Part shown: positions 9,564-18,944 of the stretch, in pieces
Position numbering within the stretch: position 1 is the stretch's first letter
How the letters are laid out: every line of letters begins with the position of its first letter
Source of the DNA: an uncultured Colwellia sp.
Lineage (GTDB): Bacteria; Pseudomonadota; Gammaproteobacteria; Enterobacterales; Alteromonadaceae
Direction: 5' to 3'
DNA length: 44,189 nucleotides
NCBI GenBank assembly: GCA_913061475.1
Contig: CAJXUN010000037.1
Span: forward strand, 1-44,189
Notes under the pieces: generated by a model
Databases searched by the model: none
The model's input: only the letters and a program-made list of their open reading frames with translations
What the model was told of the DNA's origin: nothing
Made by a program: the position numbers and the translations under genes

Positions 9564-10127
9564 ATGTCAAAAACTATTGGATTTACGATTATCGAAGTAC
9601 TCGTTGCTTTAGCAGTCTTGTTGAGTTTAATTGCTATTGGTATCCCAAGCCTCAATAATTTCATTGTTTACACTCGTGTAGACAATGAAATATTCACACT
9701 CCACCGCCTACTTCTAACCGCTAGAAACACCGCATTAACTACAAACACTAGAGTGACCCTCTGCCCATTAAACGAACAAAAACAATGTAAAAACACTTGG
9801 CATCAAGAACTGAGTGTATTTACCGATACTAACAATAATAAAGTCTATGAACCGCTCTTAAATGAACAACTCGTCGCTCATAAGTCAGCAATAAAAACAG
9901 GCGATAAATTACAGTATGGCGCAACTCGCATTGGTTTAACCTACGCGGCAACAGGACATTTAGCTGGCTGGGGTCAAAATGCAACTTTTAGCTACTGCCC
10001 TAACCATCATACGGATAAAAACAGAGGCATAGTGGTTCACACTTCAGGAAGAGCCTACGTGAGTGCAAAAAATATCACTAACAATAAAAATATAAGACGC
10101 ACCGGTGCACTAATAAAGTGTCGCTAG
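9564..10127 (+). CDS. fimT: GspH/FimT-family type IV pseudopilin (first copy)
   Basis: A minor pilin of the GspH/FimT/FimU type. From the ATG at 9564 the leader is six residues (M-S-K-T-I-G) followed by the PilD site G|F-T-I-I-E-V-L, with the conserved Glu at mature position 5 and a hydrophobic helix. The central T-L-C-P...C...W...E-L-S-V-F-x-D pattern is typical of the family. In Pseudomonas the FimU homologue belongs to the pilus-tip priming complex with PilV, PilW, PilX, PilE and PilY1. Here the gene lies outside the pil operon, on the opposite strand and facing it. It is paralogous to the next gene (shared R-V-D-N-E, H-R-L-L-L, A-R-N). Confidence 0.85.
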   Translation: MSKTIGFTIIEVLVALAVLLSLIAIGIPSLNNFIVYTRVDNEIFTLHRLLLTARNTALTTNTRVTLCPLNEQKQCKNTWHQELSVFTDTNNNKVYEPLLNEQLVAHKSAIKTGDKLQYGATRIGLTYAATGHLAGWGQNATFSYCPNHHTDKNRGIVVHTSGRAYVSAKNITNNKNIRRTGALIKCR

Positions 10128-10267
10128 CCACTAAATAATGCTATTAAAAAAGACGCTAGCTCGGGTAACAGCTTCAGTTTAGTAAACTAGCTGTCCGACA
10201 AATTTACTAGCTGAGTTTAAGCAACAATGCTATAAATAAAGCACTAACCTTAACTTTAGCTGTAGTT

Positions 10268-10861
10268 ATGCCCAAATTTATCACTAAAAACTTCACTTCA
10301 AAAAATCATTTTAAAGGTTTTACGATTACCGAATTACTTATTGGTATTGCCATCGTAGGAATATTAACCGCCATTGCTAGCCCTAGTTTAAGTAGTTTCA
10401 TGGTGCAATCAAGGGTTGATAATGAAGTAAGTGAAATGCATAGGTTGTTATTATCAGCAAGAAACAGTGCGATTAATAGTGGTAAAAGTGTCACTATTTG
10501 CCCACTGAGTGGCACAAGCTGTACGACAAACTGGCAAAACGAACTCAGTGTCTTTATAAATAGCGACAATACCCTCGCTAACAATAAAAGTTACGATGCT
10601 GCAAATGAGGAATTAATTAAGATTAAAGGAAGAATAGCCAACAACGATACCTTAATATTCAGCCAAGATATCATTACTTTTTCTCCAACGGGCCGTTTAA
10701 TTTCAGGTGGTAATGGAAGATTTAGCTATTGTCCGAAGGATCATAGCGACTTATCCCGTGGCGTTGAAATTTCATTATCAGGTAGAATATATGCAACGTC
10801 AGATACCGATAATGACAACAAAGACGAGAATAGAGATGGTACCGATGTGAGTTGCTTATAA
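10268..10861 (+). CDS. GspH/FimT-family type IV pseudopilin (second copy)
   Basis: A tandem paralogue of the preceding pseudopilin, 140 bp downstream. It has a longer 17-residue basic leader and then the PilD site G17|F-T-I-T-E-L-L, with Glu at mature +5. The C-P-L-S...C...W-Q-N-E-L-S-V-F pattern is again present. The last 25 residues are acidic and Asn/Asp-rich, which could form a calcium-binding or surface tail. No strong Shine-Dalgarno is visible, so it may be co-translated from the upstream message. It probably supplies the FimU role missing from the pilV-first operon, but which copy does so cannot be told from sequence alone. Confidence 0.83.
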   Translation: MPKFITKNFTSKNHFKGFTITELLIGIAIVGILTAIASPSLSSFMVQSRVDNEVSEMHRLLLSARNSAINSGKSVTICPLSGTSCTTNWQNELSVFINSDNTLANNKSYDAANEELIKIKGRIANNDTLIFSQDIITFSPTGRLISGGNGRFSYCPKDHSDLSRGVEISLSGRIYATSDTDNDNKDENRDGTDVSCL

Positions 10862-10867
10862 TGAAAT

Positions 10868-10903
10868 AGCTATAATGATTAAATAACTTCAATCATTATA
10901 GCT
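10868..10903. terminator. Bidirectional terminator between pseudopilins and pil operon
   Basis: A perfect 13-bp inverted repeat (10868-10880 and 10891-10903, 10-nt loop), flanked by A-rich and T-rich ends. It lies in the gap where fimT-2 and the minus-strand pil operon converge. Confidence 0.75.
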
Positions 10904-10914
10904 TATTTGCAGAG

Positions 10915-11229
10915 CTACATTCCCTGTTCAGTCAATAGTTTGTTTGCTTTAGACGATGCAAACTGATCTTCTGATCGTTTACATTCGAATACTTTATACA
11001 CTGTCATTTTTTCATTAGAGCCTGCCGTTAATATTTTTCTATTTATTAGGCTTTTATCTAGACCTGCTAATTTTTTTTCTTTTATATATGCTAGATAAAT
11101 AACTTGCTTACCACCGTGTAACTCTACATGACACTTTACATCAATCTTTTGCTGATCTATATTTTTTGCCTCACTAGTGAAACTAAAAAATGTTAATAGT
11201 AAAAGCGATAGGTAAATCTGATATTTCAT
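10915..11229 (-). CDS. tapY2: Small secreted type IV pilus protein, TapY2-like
   Basis: A 104-residue protein with a clear signal peptide (M-K-Y-Q-I-Y-L-S-L-L-L-L, cut likely after S-E-A). It has two conserved-looking cysteines (in V-K-C-H-V-E-L and F-E-C-K-R) and a helical end. The open frame extends upstream into pilE, but the internal ATG at 11229 is just past the pilE stop and starts the signal peptide, so I chose it. As the last gene of the minor-pilin operon, its size, export signal and position fit the TapY2 family of type IVa pilus accessory proteins. This is from memory of the family and position, not from a search. Function unknown. Confidence 0.65.
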   Translation of the reverse strand: MKYQIYLSLLLLTFFSFTSEAKNIDQQKIDVKCHVELHGGKQVIYLAYIKEKKLAGLDKSLINRKILTAGSNEKMTVYKVFECKRSEDQFASSKANKLLTEQGM

Positions 11230-11230
11230 A

Positions 11231-11638
11231 TTATTGCTCCCAGCAGGCGCTAGCCGGCAATTTTTTTCCCGTTTCACTTACCGATAATGTCTGGCAGCTA
11301 CTATCATTTGATTTTTGAGGCTCAAGCGCGGTAGCGGTTAACACAAAGCCACCATTGGCGAGTGCTGCATCAATGCTATAGTAACCATTTTCAGTGATAA
11401 ACGGGTCTTTATTTAAGCCTAATGCTTTCATGTCACTGGTATAGCCTCTGGTATCGACATATAACTGTTCTTGAAGGTTAGCTATCCGTAACAGCTCTCG
11501 TTGTGCTTCCGTACGATTTGAGCGTGCAACAAAGTCGGTATACGCCGGAAATGCTACTGAAGCTAATATACCGACTATTGCTACTGCGATTAATAGCTCA
11601 ACTAAGGTAAAGCCATTAGCTGGTTTTCTTTTAAACAT
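11231..11638 (-). CDS. pilE: Type IV pilus minor pilin PilE
   Basis: A 135-residue prepilin: leader M-F-K-R-K-P-A-N-G, cut before F10, mature start [17 protein letters not shown]. It has the typical PilE body (E-A-Q-R-E-L-L...R-G-Y-T, N-G-Y-Y-S-I) and a C-terminal disulfide pair. In Pseudomonas PilE links the PilVWX-FimU tip complex to the major pilin. Its ATG overlaps the pilY1 stop by one base (TAATG), so translation is probably coupled to pilY1. Confidence 0.92.
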   Translation of the reverse strand: MFKRKPANGFTLVELLIAVAIVGILASVAFPAYTDFVARSNRTEAQRELLRIANLQEQLYVDTRGYTSDMKALGLNKDPFITENGYYSIDAALANGGFVLTATALEPQKSNDSSCQTLSVSETGKKLPASACWEQ

Positions 11639-14600
11639 TATTGCTCCTCGCTAATATACAAATAGGTGCGCATAGTCTGCAATGTAAACCCTACTGGAAT
11701 TATTTCGCGACCGACAATAATATTACCGACAGCTTTATCAACTGTTGTATCATCACCATCATCGTGAGGCACAACAATTAATGTCGGAGCCCCTAAAAAT
11801 TGTTCACTAATTTCAACACTTCGTTCTGGCTCTGCATCAGTGCCATCTGGCTCTACCTTATTCCAATTGTAAATCGCAGTGCCCAGAGCAAGATCAACAG
11901 CATAAAGTAAACCTTTGCCATTAGGTAAAACACAATGAACTTTGTTTGGGTCTAAATCAGGAGGAATAAATGAGGTAAAATAAACTATACCATTAATAAC
12001 AATCGCTTCCGCTGTGCTCTTCTCACCTGAACCTTCTAGGTCTATATACCAACCAGACTTTTTACTCACCGCAAGTTCGAGTGTTTCACGTTGCTGAGTT
12101 GTTAGCGTTTTGCCAAAAGGATCATTGGTATAATTATACAAAGCACTTTTTACGATTGCTTCAGGAATTTTAGGTTCTACAGCACTATAGAATGATTGGG
12201 TTTTGATATTGCTATCTTTAATCATAAAAAACGTATCATCAGTATCGGTTCCAATTGGATTAGATCTGTCACCACTGCCAATAAGCACTGCGTCATAAGG
12301 CTTTTCTTGATGACTAACAATTTTTGTCGTTTCTCCATCCACATCAGTCACTTCAGTTTCAATTGTTTCACTGATAAACGTGCGAACAATTGAAGGCTCA
12401 TTAAAAAAGCGTAAATCAGAGCTGTTGGTCGTACCGCCTAATTCAGCCAATTTAAATACCGTCCATGGGTCGTCGCTGTCAGCGGGATCTGCACTTGGCA
12501 TATCAACACGCCAAACATTGCCACCCGTATCGCCAGTATATAGCCGGTCGGTTAAGCCATCACCATCACTGTCTAGTATAGCGATACTTGATGCTATACT
12601 ATCAGTGCCTGTATATGTGGTATCGCCACCAGAAGTTAACATGCTCCACTTTTTAGCCCCCGTTTTAGCATCAACCATGTAAATAGCTCTACCTTTACTA
12701 TCATTACCGCCAGGAGTAAGCACATCTTTTTTGACATCATAACCACCACCAAAAAACAAAACAGGGTTTGCAACTTTATTATCACCAGATCCTGAGAGAT
12801 TTAGCTTAGAGTAAGCAACTTTCGGTTTAGACCATGATTGTCCAAGTTCAGAGAAATCCCCCTTAGAGGTTATATGCCAGAGTTTTGAGGGTTTAGCAGG
12901 ATCACTAATATCGAGCGCATAGTATGACGAACCGCCACGGCGTAAACCGAAGAAAATCCATACTTCGTCTGTGGCACTATCGATGACACCATCACCATTT
13001 TTATCGTTTATATAAGACGTGATAGCACCATCGATACCATAAATTTTATCCGCAGTAGCGAAATTTTCACGTAATGGTAAAATATTGCTAAAAAAATCTT
13101 TTGGCATAAAAGCCCAATTTTCATCAACACTATCATCTTTATCTTGAAACATATGTAGTGCACCAGCATTTGTACCAATAACAATGCGTATGCTGTCGCC
13201 GTAATTTATAACCAGTGGTTTAGAGTGCAGAGGATCGCCAAAAACATCCGCCCTCATGGCCGGAATAGTGCCATCGTCTAAGGCAACTTTATCAACATTT
13301 TTGCCTTTAGCCCAATCAAGGTACTCTTCGACATTATCTTGCGCTACCCCCATATCGTCAGCAAGTTTATCAAGCCCACCAAATGAAGTTACTGCTTGGT
13401 CTTTCGTTAACAACGCAAGTGCGCCATCTGTACCTATATCGCTATAAATGACTCGGTCAGTTTTGTTGCGCAACTTATCAGCGACGCCACCATCAGCAAC
13501 AGCATTGCCATCTTTAGCATTATCTGCTGACCAAAAACTGGTAACATCTTCAGAAAACTGCCCGGTATCTTCGTCTAGTGCAGATTTGCCATGTTTACCT
13601 ACTTGCTTACCATTAACAACTTTATATTTTTTTAGATTTCCTTGCCAACGAGGGCCATTGTCAGGTTGAAACATTGCGTAGTAAACAGAATTTAATGTTT
13701 CAGTGCGATCAAAGTTATTTGAAGCAACTGACGCAGAGGTCAAACTATCATTGCTTGGTTCTAAATTTTCAAGCGCGCCGATTAATGCCGCAGTTAATTG
13801 CGCACTGTCGGTAGCCTTAAAATATTTTCCGTTACCTAATTTTGCCGCTTCTTTTAATAACGGCGCGGCATCATCAGCGCCAGCACTAAAGCCAATAGTG
13901 TATAAATCGACGGTTTGTTTGCCAGCGAGATCAATGTTCAAATCTCGATTCGTCATCCATTGAGCTAAACCCGCTAAGTAATTGCTACTGAACTTACTAC
14001 CAGAAAATGTAATCGTACTGCCATCTTCAACCGTTGTCAGCGCTTCAATTTTACCATCTGCGTGTTTATCTTGCGTAGGTACGCCATCGGTAATTAAAAT
14101 CACATAAGCTTTACTACTACAACTTGAAAAAGGCGTTATATACTTGCCAGTACCTGCATTCTCTATTGTTGTGTCTCTCGGAGGTATATTTCCGTCGTAG
14201 TAAGTTCCCCTGTCTTTATCGTCATTGCCATAATCAACAGCTTTACCCGAAAAATATAATGATGCCTCGTATAAAGTTTCACAAAGTGGCGTATTACCTT
14301 GAGCAAAAATGTCGTCATTTACCAGTTTTAACAGCTTTGTTTCGTTGGCATCAGTCATTTCATCTATGCCAAAGATAATACGACCACCATTTTCACTGCT
14401 ATCGGAATCACCGCTGTCGTAATTAAAAACTTGTAAGCCAAAATCAATCGAAGGTGCGGCTTTTACCACATCATTAATACTTTGCCTTGCCATATCAATA
14501 CGACTGCGGGTCTCTTCTTTTACCGTATCACCCAAAAACCAGCGTAGATAATTAGCCGTATACAAAGTAACAAACTCGCCACTCCACACTACGTCCGACT

Positions 14601-15168
14601 TAGTAATATCATCCGCATAGTATTCAGGGCTAGACTCATCACCAAGGAAGTTTACCGGGTAGCCAGCTTCGACACCACTCGCATTAGTGGTAATATTATT
14701 GACAACATCATCCTCACAATCGAGAACGTAGATATTACTACCATTATTTTTATTTAAGTTATTCCATTTACCCGTATTATTCTTGAACTTATAACGTCTA
14801 ATATGTCCAGTGTAGAAACCTAATGTATTTAACGCGACTTTAGCACTTTCACAACCGTTTAATGAAGCTTCAAAACGACGATTCTCACCAGACTTGTCCG
14901 GAATTGGAATTTCGCCGCCTCGATTGTAATAAAGATAAGTTTTTTCAAGCTTGGTTTGCCCAGGAATTGCAGGGTAGTTTTCCCCAGGTTCATACCTGAA
15001 TTTAACAGTTTCTTCTTTCGTCATACTGCCTGAATTATCAAAAATAATAAGCACTTGGGTTTTCTTGCTTGCAAGTTTAACCGCCTCACTAACATACAGC
15101 TCTATATCTTCACTAAAAGACATGGTTGAGATGAGTAAAAGTAGGCTTATGGCCAAATATTTTTTCAT
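11638..15168 (-). CDS. pilY1: Type IV pilus tip adhesin / biogenesis factor PilY1
   Basis: A 1176-residue exported protein that in other bacteria sits at the pilus tip, primes assembly and mediates adhesion and mechanosensing. Signal peptide 1-19. The N-terminal von Willebrand A domain has the MIDAS motif D44-N-S46-G-S48 and a third strand ending I-L-I-T-D-G at about 357-362. The C-terminal PilC/PilY1 beta-propeller begins near D[10 protein letters not shown] (641-651). It carries a calcium-loop motif D-S-D-G-D-G-L-T-D at 866-874 and a second EF-hand-like Asp/Asn cluster at 721-735. It is intact, 33 bp downstream of pilX, and the largest gene of the operon. Confidence 0.95.
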   Translation of the reverse strand: MKKYLAISLLLLISTMSFSEDIELYVSEAVKLASKKTQVLIIFDNSGSMTKEETVKFRYEPGENYPAIPGQTKLEKTYLYYNRGGEIPIPDKSGENRRFEASLNGCESAKVALNTLGFYTGHIRRYKFKNNTGKWNNLNKNNGSNIYVLDCEDDVVNNITTNASGVEAGYPVNFLGDESSPEYYADDITKSDVVWSGEFVTLYTANYLRWFLGDTVKEETRSRIDMARQSINDVVKAAPSIDFGLQVFNYDSGDSDSSENGGRIIFGIDEMTDANETKLLKLVNDDIFAQGNTPLCETLYEASLYFSGKAVDYGNDDKDRGTYYDGNIPPRDTTIENAGTGKYITPFSSCSSKAYVILITDGVPTQDKHADGKIEALTTVEDGSTITFSGSKFSSNYLAGLAQWMTNRDLNIDLAGKQTVDLYTIGFSAGADDAAPLLKEAAKLGNGKYFKATDSAQLTAALIGALENLEPSNDSLTSASVASNNFDRTETLNSVYYAMFQPDNGPRWQGNLKKYKVVNGKQVGKHGKSALDEDTGQFSEDVTSFWSADNAKDGNAVADGGVADKLRNKTDRVIYSDIGTDGALALLTKDQAVTSFGGLDKLADDMGVAQDNVEEYLDWAKGKNVDKVALDDGTIPAMRADVFGDPLHSKPLVINYGDSIRIVIGTNAGALHMFQDKDDSVDENWAFMPKDFFSNILPLRENFATADKIYGIDGAITSYINDKNGDGVIDSATDEVWIFFGLRRGGSSYYALDISDPAKPSKLWHITSKGDFSELGQSWSKPKVAYSKLNLSGSGDNKVANPVLFFGGGYDVKKDVLTPGGNDSKGRAIYMVDAKTGAKKWSMLTSGGDTTYTGTDSIASSIAILDSDGDGLTDRLYTGDTGGNVWRVDMPSADPADSDDPWTVFKLAELGGTTNSSDLRFFNEPSIVRTFISETIETEVTDVDGETTKIVSHQEKPYDAVLIGSGDRSNPIGTDTDDTFFMIKDSNIKTQSFYSAVEPKIPEAIVKSALYNYTNDPFGKTLTTQQRETLELAVSKKSGWYIDLEGSGEKSTAEAIVINGIVYFTSFIPPDLDPNKVHCVLPNGKGLLYAVDLALGTAIYNWNKVEPDGTDAEPERSVEISEQFLGAPTLIVVPHDDGDDTTVDKAVGNIIVGREIIPVGFTLQTMRTYLYISEEQ

Positions 15169-15201
15169 TTTATACTCCGGTATTTAGCTGACGTACCAAA
15201 A

Positions 15202-15717
15202 TTATCGTAAGAGTTGCTGAGCAACGCCGGTATTAACGACAACATTATTGGTATTCTTTCGTCCGTATTTTCGAACCACTTGCACGCGTAAAACGTTGCA
15301 AGTAAATACTTGCGCTGATGATGCCGATCGGGAGTGGGGGCAATCGGCTTCTAGCGCAAGGGCATTGTTGGCAATATTAATGTTTGCCGTGGTATCACTA
15401 CCAGTATTCGTTTTGCTTAAAGTGCTTGTCACTGTAAGCGGAAACAGCACCATATTAGAGGCAAAGGCATTGTTGCCTTGGCCACCATTTATTTGTCTAA
15501 ATAGTACTTCATCACTGGCACTTATCGCTTCTTGGGTTGCGACGACTTTTTCTTCACTTGCACCTGACATTTTCATATCTGACGTGGAGTTTTGCATCAA
15601 AGCAGCTGCTACTGCCGTTAAGGCAATTAAAAACACCAAAGATACAATCAAGACTACACCTTTTTGTTGATGTCGCGACGCGATCTTGACGTTTGAATAC
15701 TCTTCCGTACTTACCAT
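15202..15717 (-). CDS. pilX: Type IV pilus minor pilin PilX
   Basis: A 171-residue prepilin of the PilX family: a 20-residue leader ending Q-Q-K-G20, then V-V-L-I-V-S-L-V-F-L and the PilX_N stretch S-T-S-D-M-K-M-S-G. As usual in PilX, the Glu at +5 is absent and the helix is unusually hydrophobic. Two cysteines lie near the C-terminus. In Pseudomonas it is part of the tip priming complex with PilV, PilW and PilY1. The ATG overlaps the end of pilW by 7 bp, indicating coupled translation. Confidence 0.9.
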   Translation of the reverse strand: MVSTEEYSNVKIASRHQQKGVVLIVSLVFLIALTAVAAALMQNSTSDMKMSGASEEKVVATQEAISASDEVLFRQINGGQGNNAFASNMVLFPLTVTSTLSKTNTGSDTTANINIANNALALEADCPHSRSASSAQVFTCNVLRVQVVRKYGRKNTNNVVVNTGVAQQLLR

Positions 15718-16667
15718 GAATCAACTCCTGCATTGTATAACGTAACCGTTGAGTTAAATAACAAACGCCGATAATTGTCATTAAAGGTTACGGGCAAATC
15801 GCCTAAGTTATAGGTATTAGTATTAGTATATTTGTTATCGGGAAGAATGCTACGTGCTAGCACGTATATACGTACGGCTAAAATTCGATTATCGTTACCA
15901 TGATCCCACTGCGTTATGGTCATATTATCGGCTGCAACAAAGGTATCAACAATGCCATAGCCTGCATCATTAGGTGAATCCGTATCTAAACCATACATAA
16001 AACGGATCATCTCGATACCATCAATAATAGGATCAAAGGTCATTTTTGTCGTTAGGCGCCCTTGCATTAATACCGGTACGGTATTATTTCCTTGTGCTTC
16101 TTCCCTAACGTAATAGATATGGTGTTGATACTCCCAAAGCTGGCTATTTGCCATCACTGGAATGTCAGTTCCAGTAAAAATTTCAGCTTCGTTTAAATTT
16201 GATACCATATAGTAGTTATTGCTAGTACTAACCGTTAATGGCTCAGAGATAACTCGCTTAAATTGGATAATATCAGACGTGGTTTTAGCATCATCAATGC
16301 ACCCCATAACCGCAGATTTCGTTACCGTTTGCCCCCAGATAGCTCTAAAATGACCAACAGCGATGGGGAAACTACCATTATTTAACCCTTCACCTACACA
16401 TTCATCACCAGGGGTGCCTGGATCAGTAGTAAGCATTGAGAAATCTAGCATGCCAGTATAGTCACCCCAGAAGTTTTGTTTTAATAAATCATCACTAATA
16501 ATACTTAACGCAAAGCGGCCATTTTCTTGTAGCTCGCCATACGTTGCAGTTTCATTTGTTGTGGTTTTTATGCCAACAAAAACACTGAGCACACCAGCAA
16601 AAAGTGCCAAACCAATGGCAAGGGAGACAAATATTTCTACTAAGGTATATCCGCGTTGGTTATTCAT
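15711..16667 (-). CDS. pilW: Type IV pilus minor pilin PilW
   Basis: A 318-residue prepilin, long as expected for PilW. A six-residue leader M-N-N-Q-R-G is cut before Y7, and the mature start Y-T-L-V-E-I-F has Glu at +5. The pattern G-x-L-Q-E-N-G-R-F-A-L follows, which is characteristic of PilW/PilJ-type minor pilins. It starts one base after the pilV TGA and overlaps pilX by 7 bp, so pilV-W-X are tightly coupled. It acts in the pilus-tip initiation complex. Confidence 0.92.
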   Translation of the reverse strand: MNNQRGYTLVEIFVSLAIGLALFAGVLSVFVGIKTTTNETATYGELQENGRFALSIISDDLLKQNFWGDYTGMLDFSMLTTDPGTPGDECVGEGLNNGSFPIAVGHFRAIWGQTVTKSAVMGCIDDAKTTSDIIQFKRVISEPLTVSTSNNYYMVSNLNEAEIFTGTDIPVMANSQLWEYQHHIYYVREEAQGNNTVPVLMQGRLTTKMTFDPIIDGIEMIRFMYGLDTDSPNDAGYGIVDTFVAADNMTITQWDHGNDNRILAVRIYVLARSILPDNKYTNTNTYNLGDLPVTFNDNYRRLLFNSTVTLYNAGVDSW

Positions 16668-16668
16668 A

Positions 16669-17235
16669 TCAGTTTATAAACGCCTCAACTATCACTTGCC
16701 GCCTTTTACTGCCGGCCGTACCACAGCTATTTTTTTCTGCATCAAAAATGTCTGTGCGCCCTTCCCAACTTATGACAACGGTTACAGCATTCAATGCATG
16801 ATTTATACAACCTCTTACACCGGTTAATCCAGCCATATTGTTACCGTCATTAACAACATCCGCCCCCATGAGAGACAACTCCCATTCATAACGATCGTTA
16901 ATCACCATTTCGGCTGCTGTACATACACCGGCAACGGTGTTGCAGCGTTTCGCAGGTACAGAGTCCAACGTTTCACCATAGTCAGTTGCTGCATATCCCG
17001 CTAGTGCCGTAGCGTTATTGCTGCGCATACGTTCAACAATATCTTGCGCTAACGCAGAGGCAACAGAGCGCTGCATCGCATCAAAGCTACCTTTTTTAGC
17101 TGTTGCTTGCATTGCCACAGCACCAAGAATACCGGTAACTAAAATGAAAACAGCAACTAAAACCTCAATAAATGTCATGCCCTTATTTAGCTGAGGATTG
17201 CCATGAGACTTGCGAAAAAGTGGATTATTCAACAC
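16669..17235 (-). CDS. pilV: Type IV pilus minor pilin PilV
   Basis: A 188-residue prepilin with a 19-residue leader ending L-N-K-G, cut before M20. The mature N-terminus M-T-F-I-E-V-L-V-A-V-F has Glu at +5, and the PilV signature Q-D-I-V-E-R-M-R-S-N follows the helix. It starts with GTG, preceded by a strong AAGGGAG Shine-Dalgarno 5-6 nt away. It is first in the minor-pilin operon; in Pseudomonas fimU would precede it, and here it does not. Met at mature +1 instead of Phe is tolerated in PilV proteins. Confidence 0.92.
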   Translation of the reverse strand: MLNNPLFRKSHGNPQLNKGMTFIEVLVAVFILVTGILGAVAMQATAKKGSFDAMQRSVASALAQDIVERMRSNNATALAGYAATDYGETLDSVPAKRCNTVAGVCTAAEMVINDRYEWELSLMGADVVNDGNNMAGLTGVRGCINHALNAVTVVISWEGRTDIFDAEKNSCGTAGSKRRQVIVEAFIN

Positions 17236-17551
17236 CTAATCTCCCTTTAAATAAGAATAATTAGCGTATGGTAAAGTTACTATAGCTGAAAAAAGCAACA
17301 AATTGGAGTAGGAAATTTTAGGCGCATGCGTAGTTGAGTAGTGCTCAGAACAATCACTACTTAAAAAAAGTCTATATGTGTTAAAAATCACATTGGTGAA
17401 CAACATTAACCCATACCTTAAAACAATATAACGAGTAACCTTCCTTGTACTCAAACGTTATTATTACTTGAAAGCAAATTTACAGTTATCAATAATCAAC
17501 AAATTTAGAAGTAAAAAATCGAACGATAACTGTAAATAACATCACTTAAGA
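17236..17551. other. Intergenic region between ispH and pilV (316 bp)
   Basis: No gene is supportable here. A 72-codon frame ends exactly at the pilV Shine-Dalgarno and looks accidental. The ispH-proximal side holds a 13-bp perfect inverted repeat. A smaller 7-bp repeat lies at 17337-17343 and 17355-17361. The region probably contains the end of the ispH transcript and the pil operon promoter, but I could not pick a convincing -35/-10 pair. Confidence 0.6.
17478..17537. repeat. 13-bp perfect inverted repeat downstream of ispH
   Basis: ATTTACAGTTATC at 17478-17490 and its exact complement at 17525-17537, separated by 34 nt, starting 14 bp after the ispH stop. No T-run follows either arm, so it is not a textbook terminator. 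It could be a long-loop hairpin in the ispH mRNA 3' end, or two half-sites for a regulator of the pil operon. Confidence 0.6.
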
Positions 17552-18481
17552 CTAACGTAATTCAATGGGTACCGCAAATACAGTATTTTCTTCTCTACCA
17601 GGGTATTCAATAACCTCTTGACCGCCAAAGGATTTAAGCGCTTCAATCACTTGCTGAACCAGAATAGCTGGTGCTGAAGCACCTGCGGTTACACCAATTT
17701 TTGTAACGCCTTCTAACCATGAAACATCAATATCAGCAGCGGTATCAATTAAGTATGAGGTTGTCCCTATTTTCTCAGCTAATTCGCGTAGACGATTCGA
17801 ATTAGAACTATTCTTAGCGCCAACAACCAGTAATAGATCGACCTGCTCTGCGATTGCACGCACCGCATCTTGACGGTTTTGTGTCGCATAACAAATGTCA
17901 TCTTTACGTGGGCCTTCAATTAGTGGAAATTTAGCTCGTAACGCATCAATAACATCACTTGTATCATCAACAGACAAGGTCGTTTGACTGCAATAATATA
18001 ATTTTTCAGGGTTTTTTATGACTAATGTCGCAACATCCTCTGTTGACTCAACGAGATAAATCCCGCCTTCCGCACTTTCATATTGTCCCATAGTGCCTTC
18101 TACTTCAGGATGTCCTGCGTGGCCAATAAGAATGCACTCTACACCCTTTCGGCTAGTTCTTGAGACTTCCATATGCACTTTTGTCACCAAAGGACACGTG
18201 GCGTCAAATACCTTTAGGCCACGATCTTTCGCTTCGTTTCGAACCGCTTTTGAAACGCCATGAGCACTGAATATAACCGTGCTGTCATCTGGCACTTCGC
18301 TTAGCTCATCGACAAATACGGCACCACGATCTTTTAGACCATTAACCACAAACTTGTTATGAACCACTTCATGGCGTACATAAATCGGTGCTTCAAATAA
18401 GTCGAGTGCTCTATCTACGATGCTAATCGCTCGGTCGACACCAGCACAAAATCCACGCGGGTTAGCTAATATAATTTCCAT
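17552..18481 (-). CDS. ispH: 4-hydroxy-3-methylbut-2-enyl diphosphate reductase IspH (LytB)
   Basis: The final enzyme of the MEP isoprenoid pathway: reduces HMBPP to IPP and DMAPP using a [4Fe-4S] cluster. The three cluster cysteines are C12 (G-F-C-A-G-V), C96 (D-A-T-C-P-L) and C197 (I-C-Y-A-T), the standard spacing. The proton-donor environment around H-E-V-V-H-N and the A-H-G-V motif are intact. At 309 residues it is close to E. coli IspH (316). It follows fkpB by 21 bp in the conserved ileS-lspA-fkpB-ispH order. Confidence 0.97.
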   Translation of the reverse strand: MEIILANPRGFCAGVDRAISIVDRALDLFEAPIYVRHEVVHNKFVVNGLKDRGAVFVDELSEVPDDSTVIFSAHGVSKAVRNEAKDRGLKVFDATCPLVTKVHMEVSRTSRKGVECILIGHAGHPEVEGTMGQYESAEGGIYLVESTEDVATLVIKNPEKLYYCSQTTLSVDDTSDVIDALRAKFPLIEGPRKDDICYATQNRQDAVRAIAEQVDLLLVVGAKNSSNSNRLRELAEKIGTTSYLIDTAADIDVSWLEGVTKIGVTAGASAPAILVQQVIEALKSFGGQEVIEYPGREENTVFAVPIELR

Positions 18482-18502
18482 AGTTTTCTCAGTATTTTTA
18501 AC

Positions 18503-18934
18503 TTAATTAACTTCAACAACATCGATAACAAAGGTGACTTCTTGGCCAGCTAACGGATGATTAAAATCAATGGTTACAGAACTGCCAGACACATCTTTTA
18601 TCATACCGGGCAACTCTCCGCCAGGCTGAGTAAAGGTAATAATATTGCCTACTTTCGCCGGTGCTTCTTCGCTAAACTTACTAATATCCATATAGTGAAT
18701 ATTCTCAGGCAATGGCTCACCAAAAGCATCAACTGCTGCTAAGGTAAATTCTTTACTATCGCCCGCTGACATGCCAATAAGCTCAGACTCAAATGCCGGT
18801 GAAATACTTGCATCCCCCATAATGATTTTAGCGGGTTTCTTATTAACTTTGGTACTATCAGCTGCAGAGCCATCAGCAAGTTTCATGGTGATATGCGCGA
18901 TAATTGCCGATGAAGCTGTTACTAAATTTGTCAT
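18503..18934 (-). CDS. fkpB: FKBP-type peptidyl-prolyl isomerase FkpB (SlpA)
   Basis: A small SlyD-like PPIase and chaperone of the cytoplasm. From the ATG at 18934 it has 143 residues and aligns by eye with E. coli FkpB (G-D-A-S-I-S, A-F-G-E-P-x-P, D-F-N-H-P-L-A-G-Q). The FKBP half-domains flank an insert-in-flap domain. The frame extends 17 codons further upstream into lspA, but the internal ATG has an AAGAGAA ribosome site and the family N-terminus, so I trimmed it. The gap to the lspA stop is then 10 bp. Confidence 0.93.
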   Translation of the reverse strand: MTNLVTASSAIIAHITMKLADGSAADSTKVNKKPAKIIMGDASISPAFESELIGMSAGDSKEFTLAAVDAFGEPLPENIHYMDISKFSEEAPAKVGNIITFTQPGGELPGMIKDVSGSSVTIDFNHPLAGQEVTFVIDVVEVN

Positions 18935-18944
18935 AAAATTCTCT

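Noticed and set aside
10160-10205. Imperfect hairpin between the two pseudopilin genes
   Set aside because: The arms need a three-base bulge and no T-run follows, so a terminator is not supported.
15554-15781. Alternative frames over pilX and pilW, and other antisense frames over clpB, rluD, pilY1 and murJ
   Set aside because: They are shadows of well-supported genes, without ribosome sites or recognisable domains.
17236-17454. 72-codon minus-strand frame just upstream of pilV
   Set aside because: It ends on the pilV Shine-Dalgarno, has no ribosome site or recognisable domain, and lies in an AT-rich gap with repeats. Most likely accidental.
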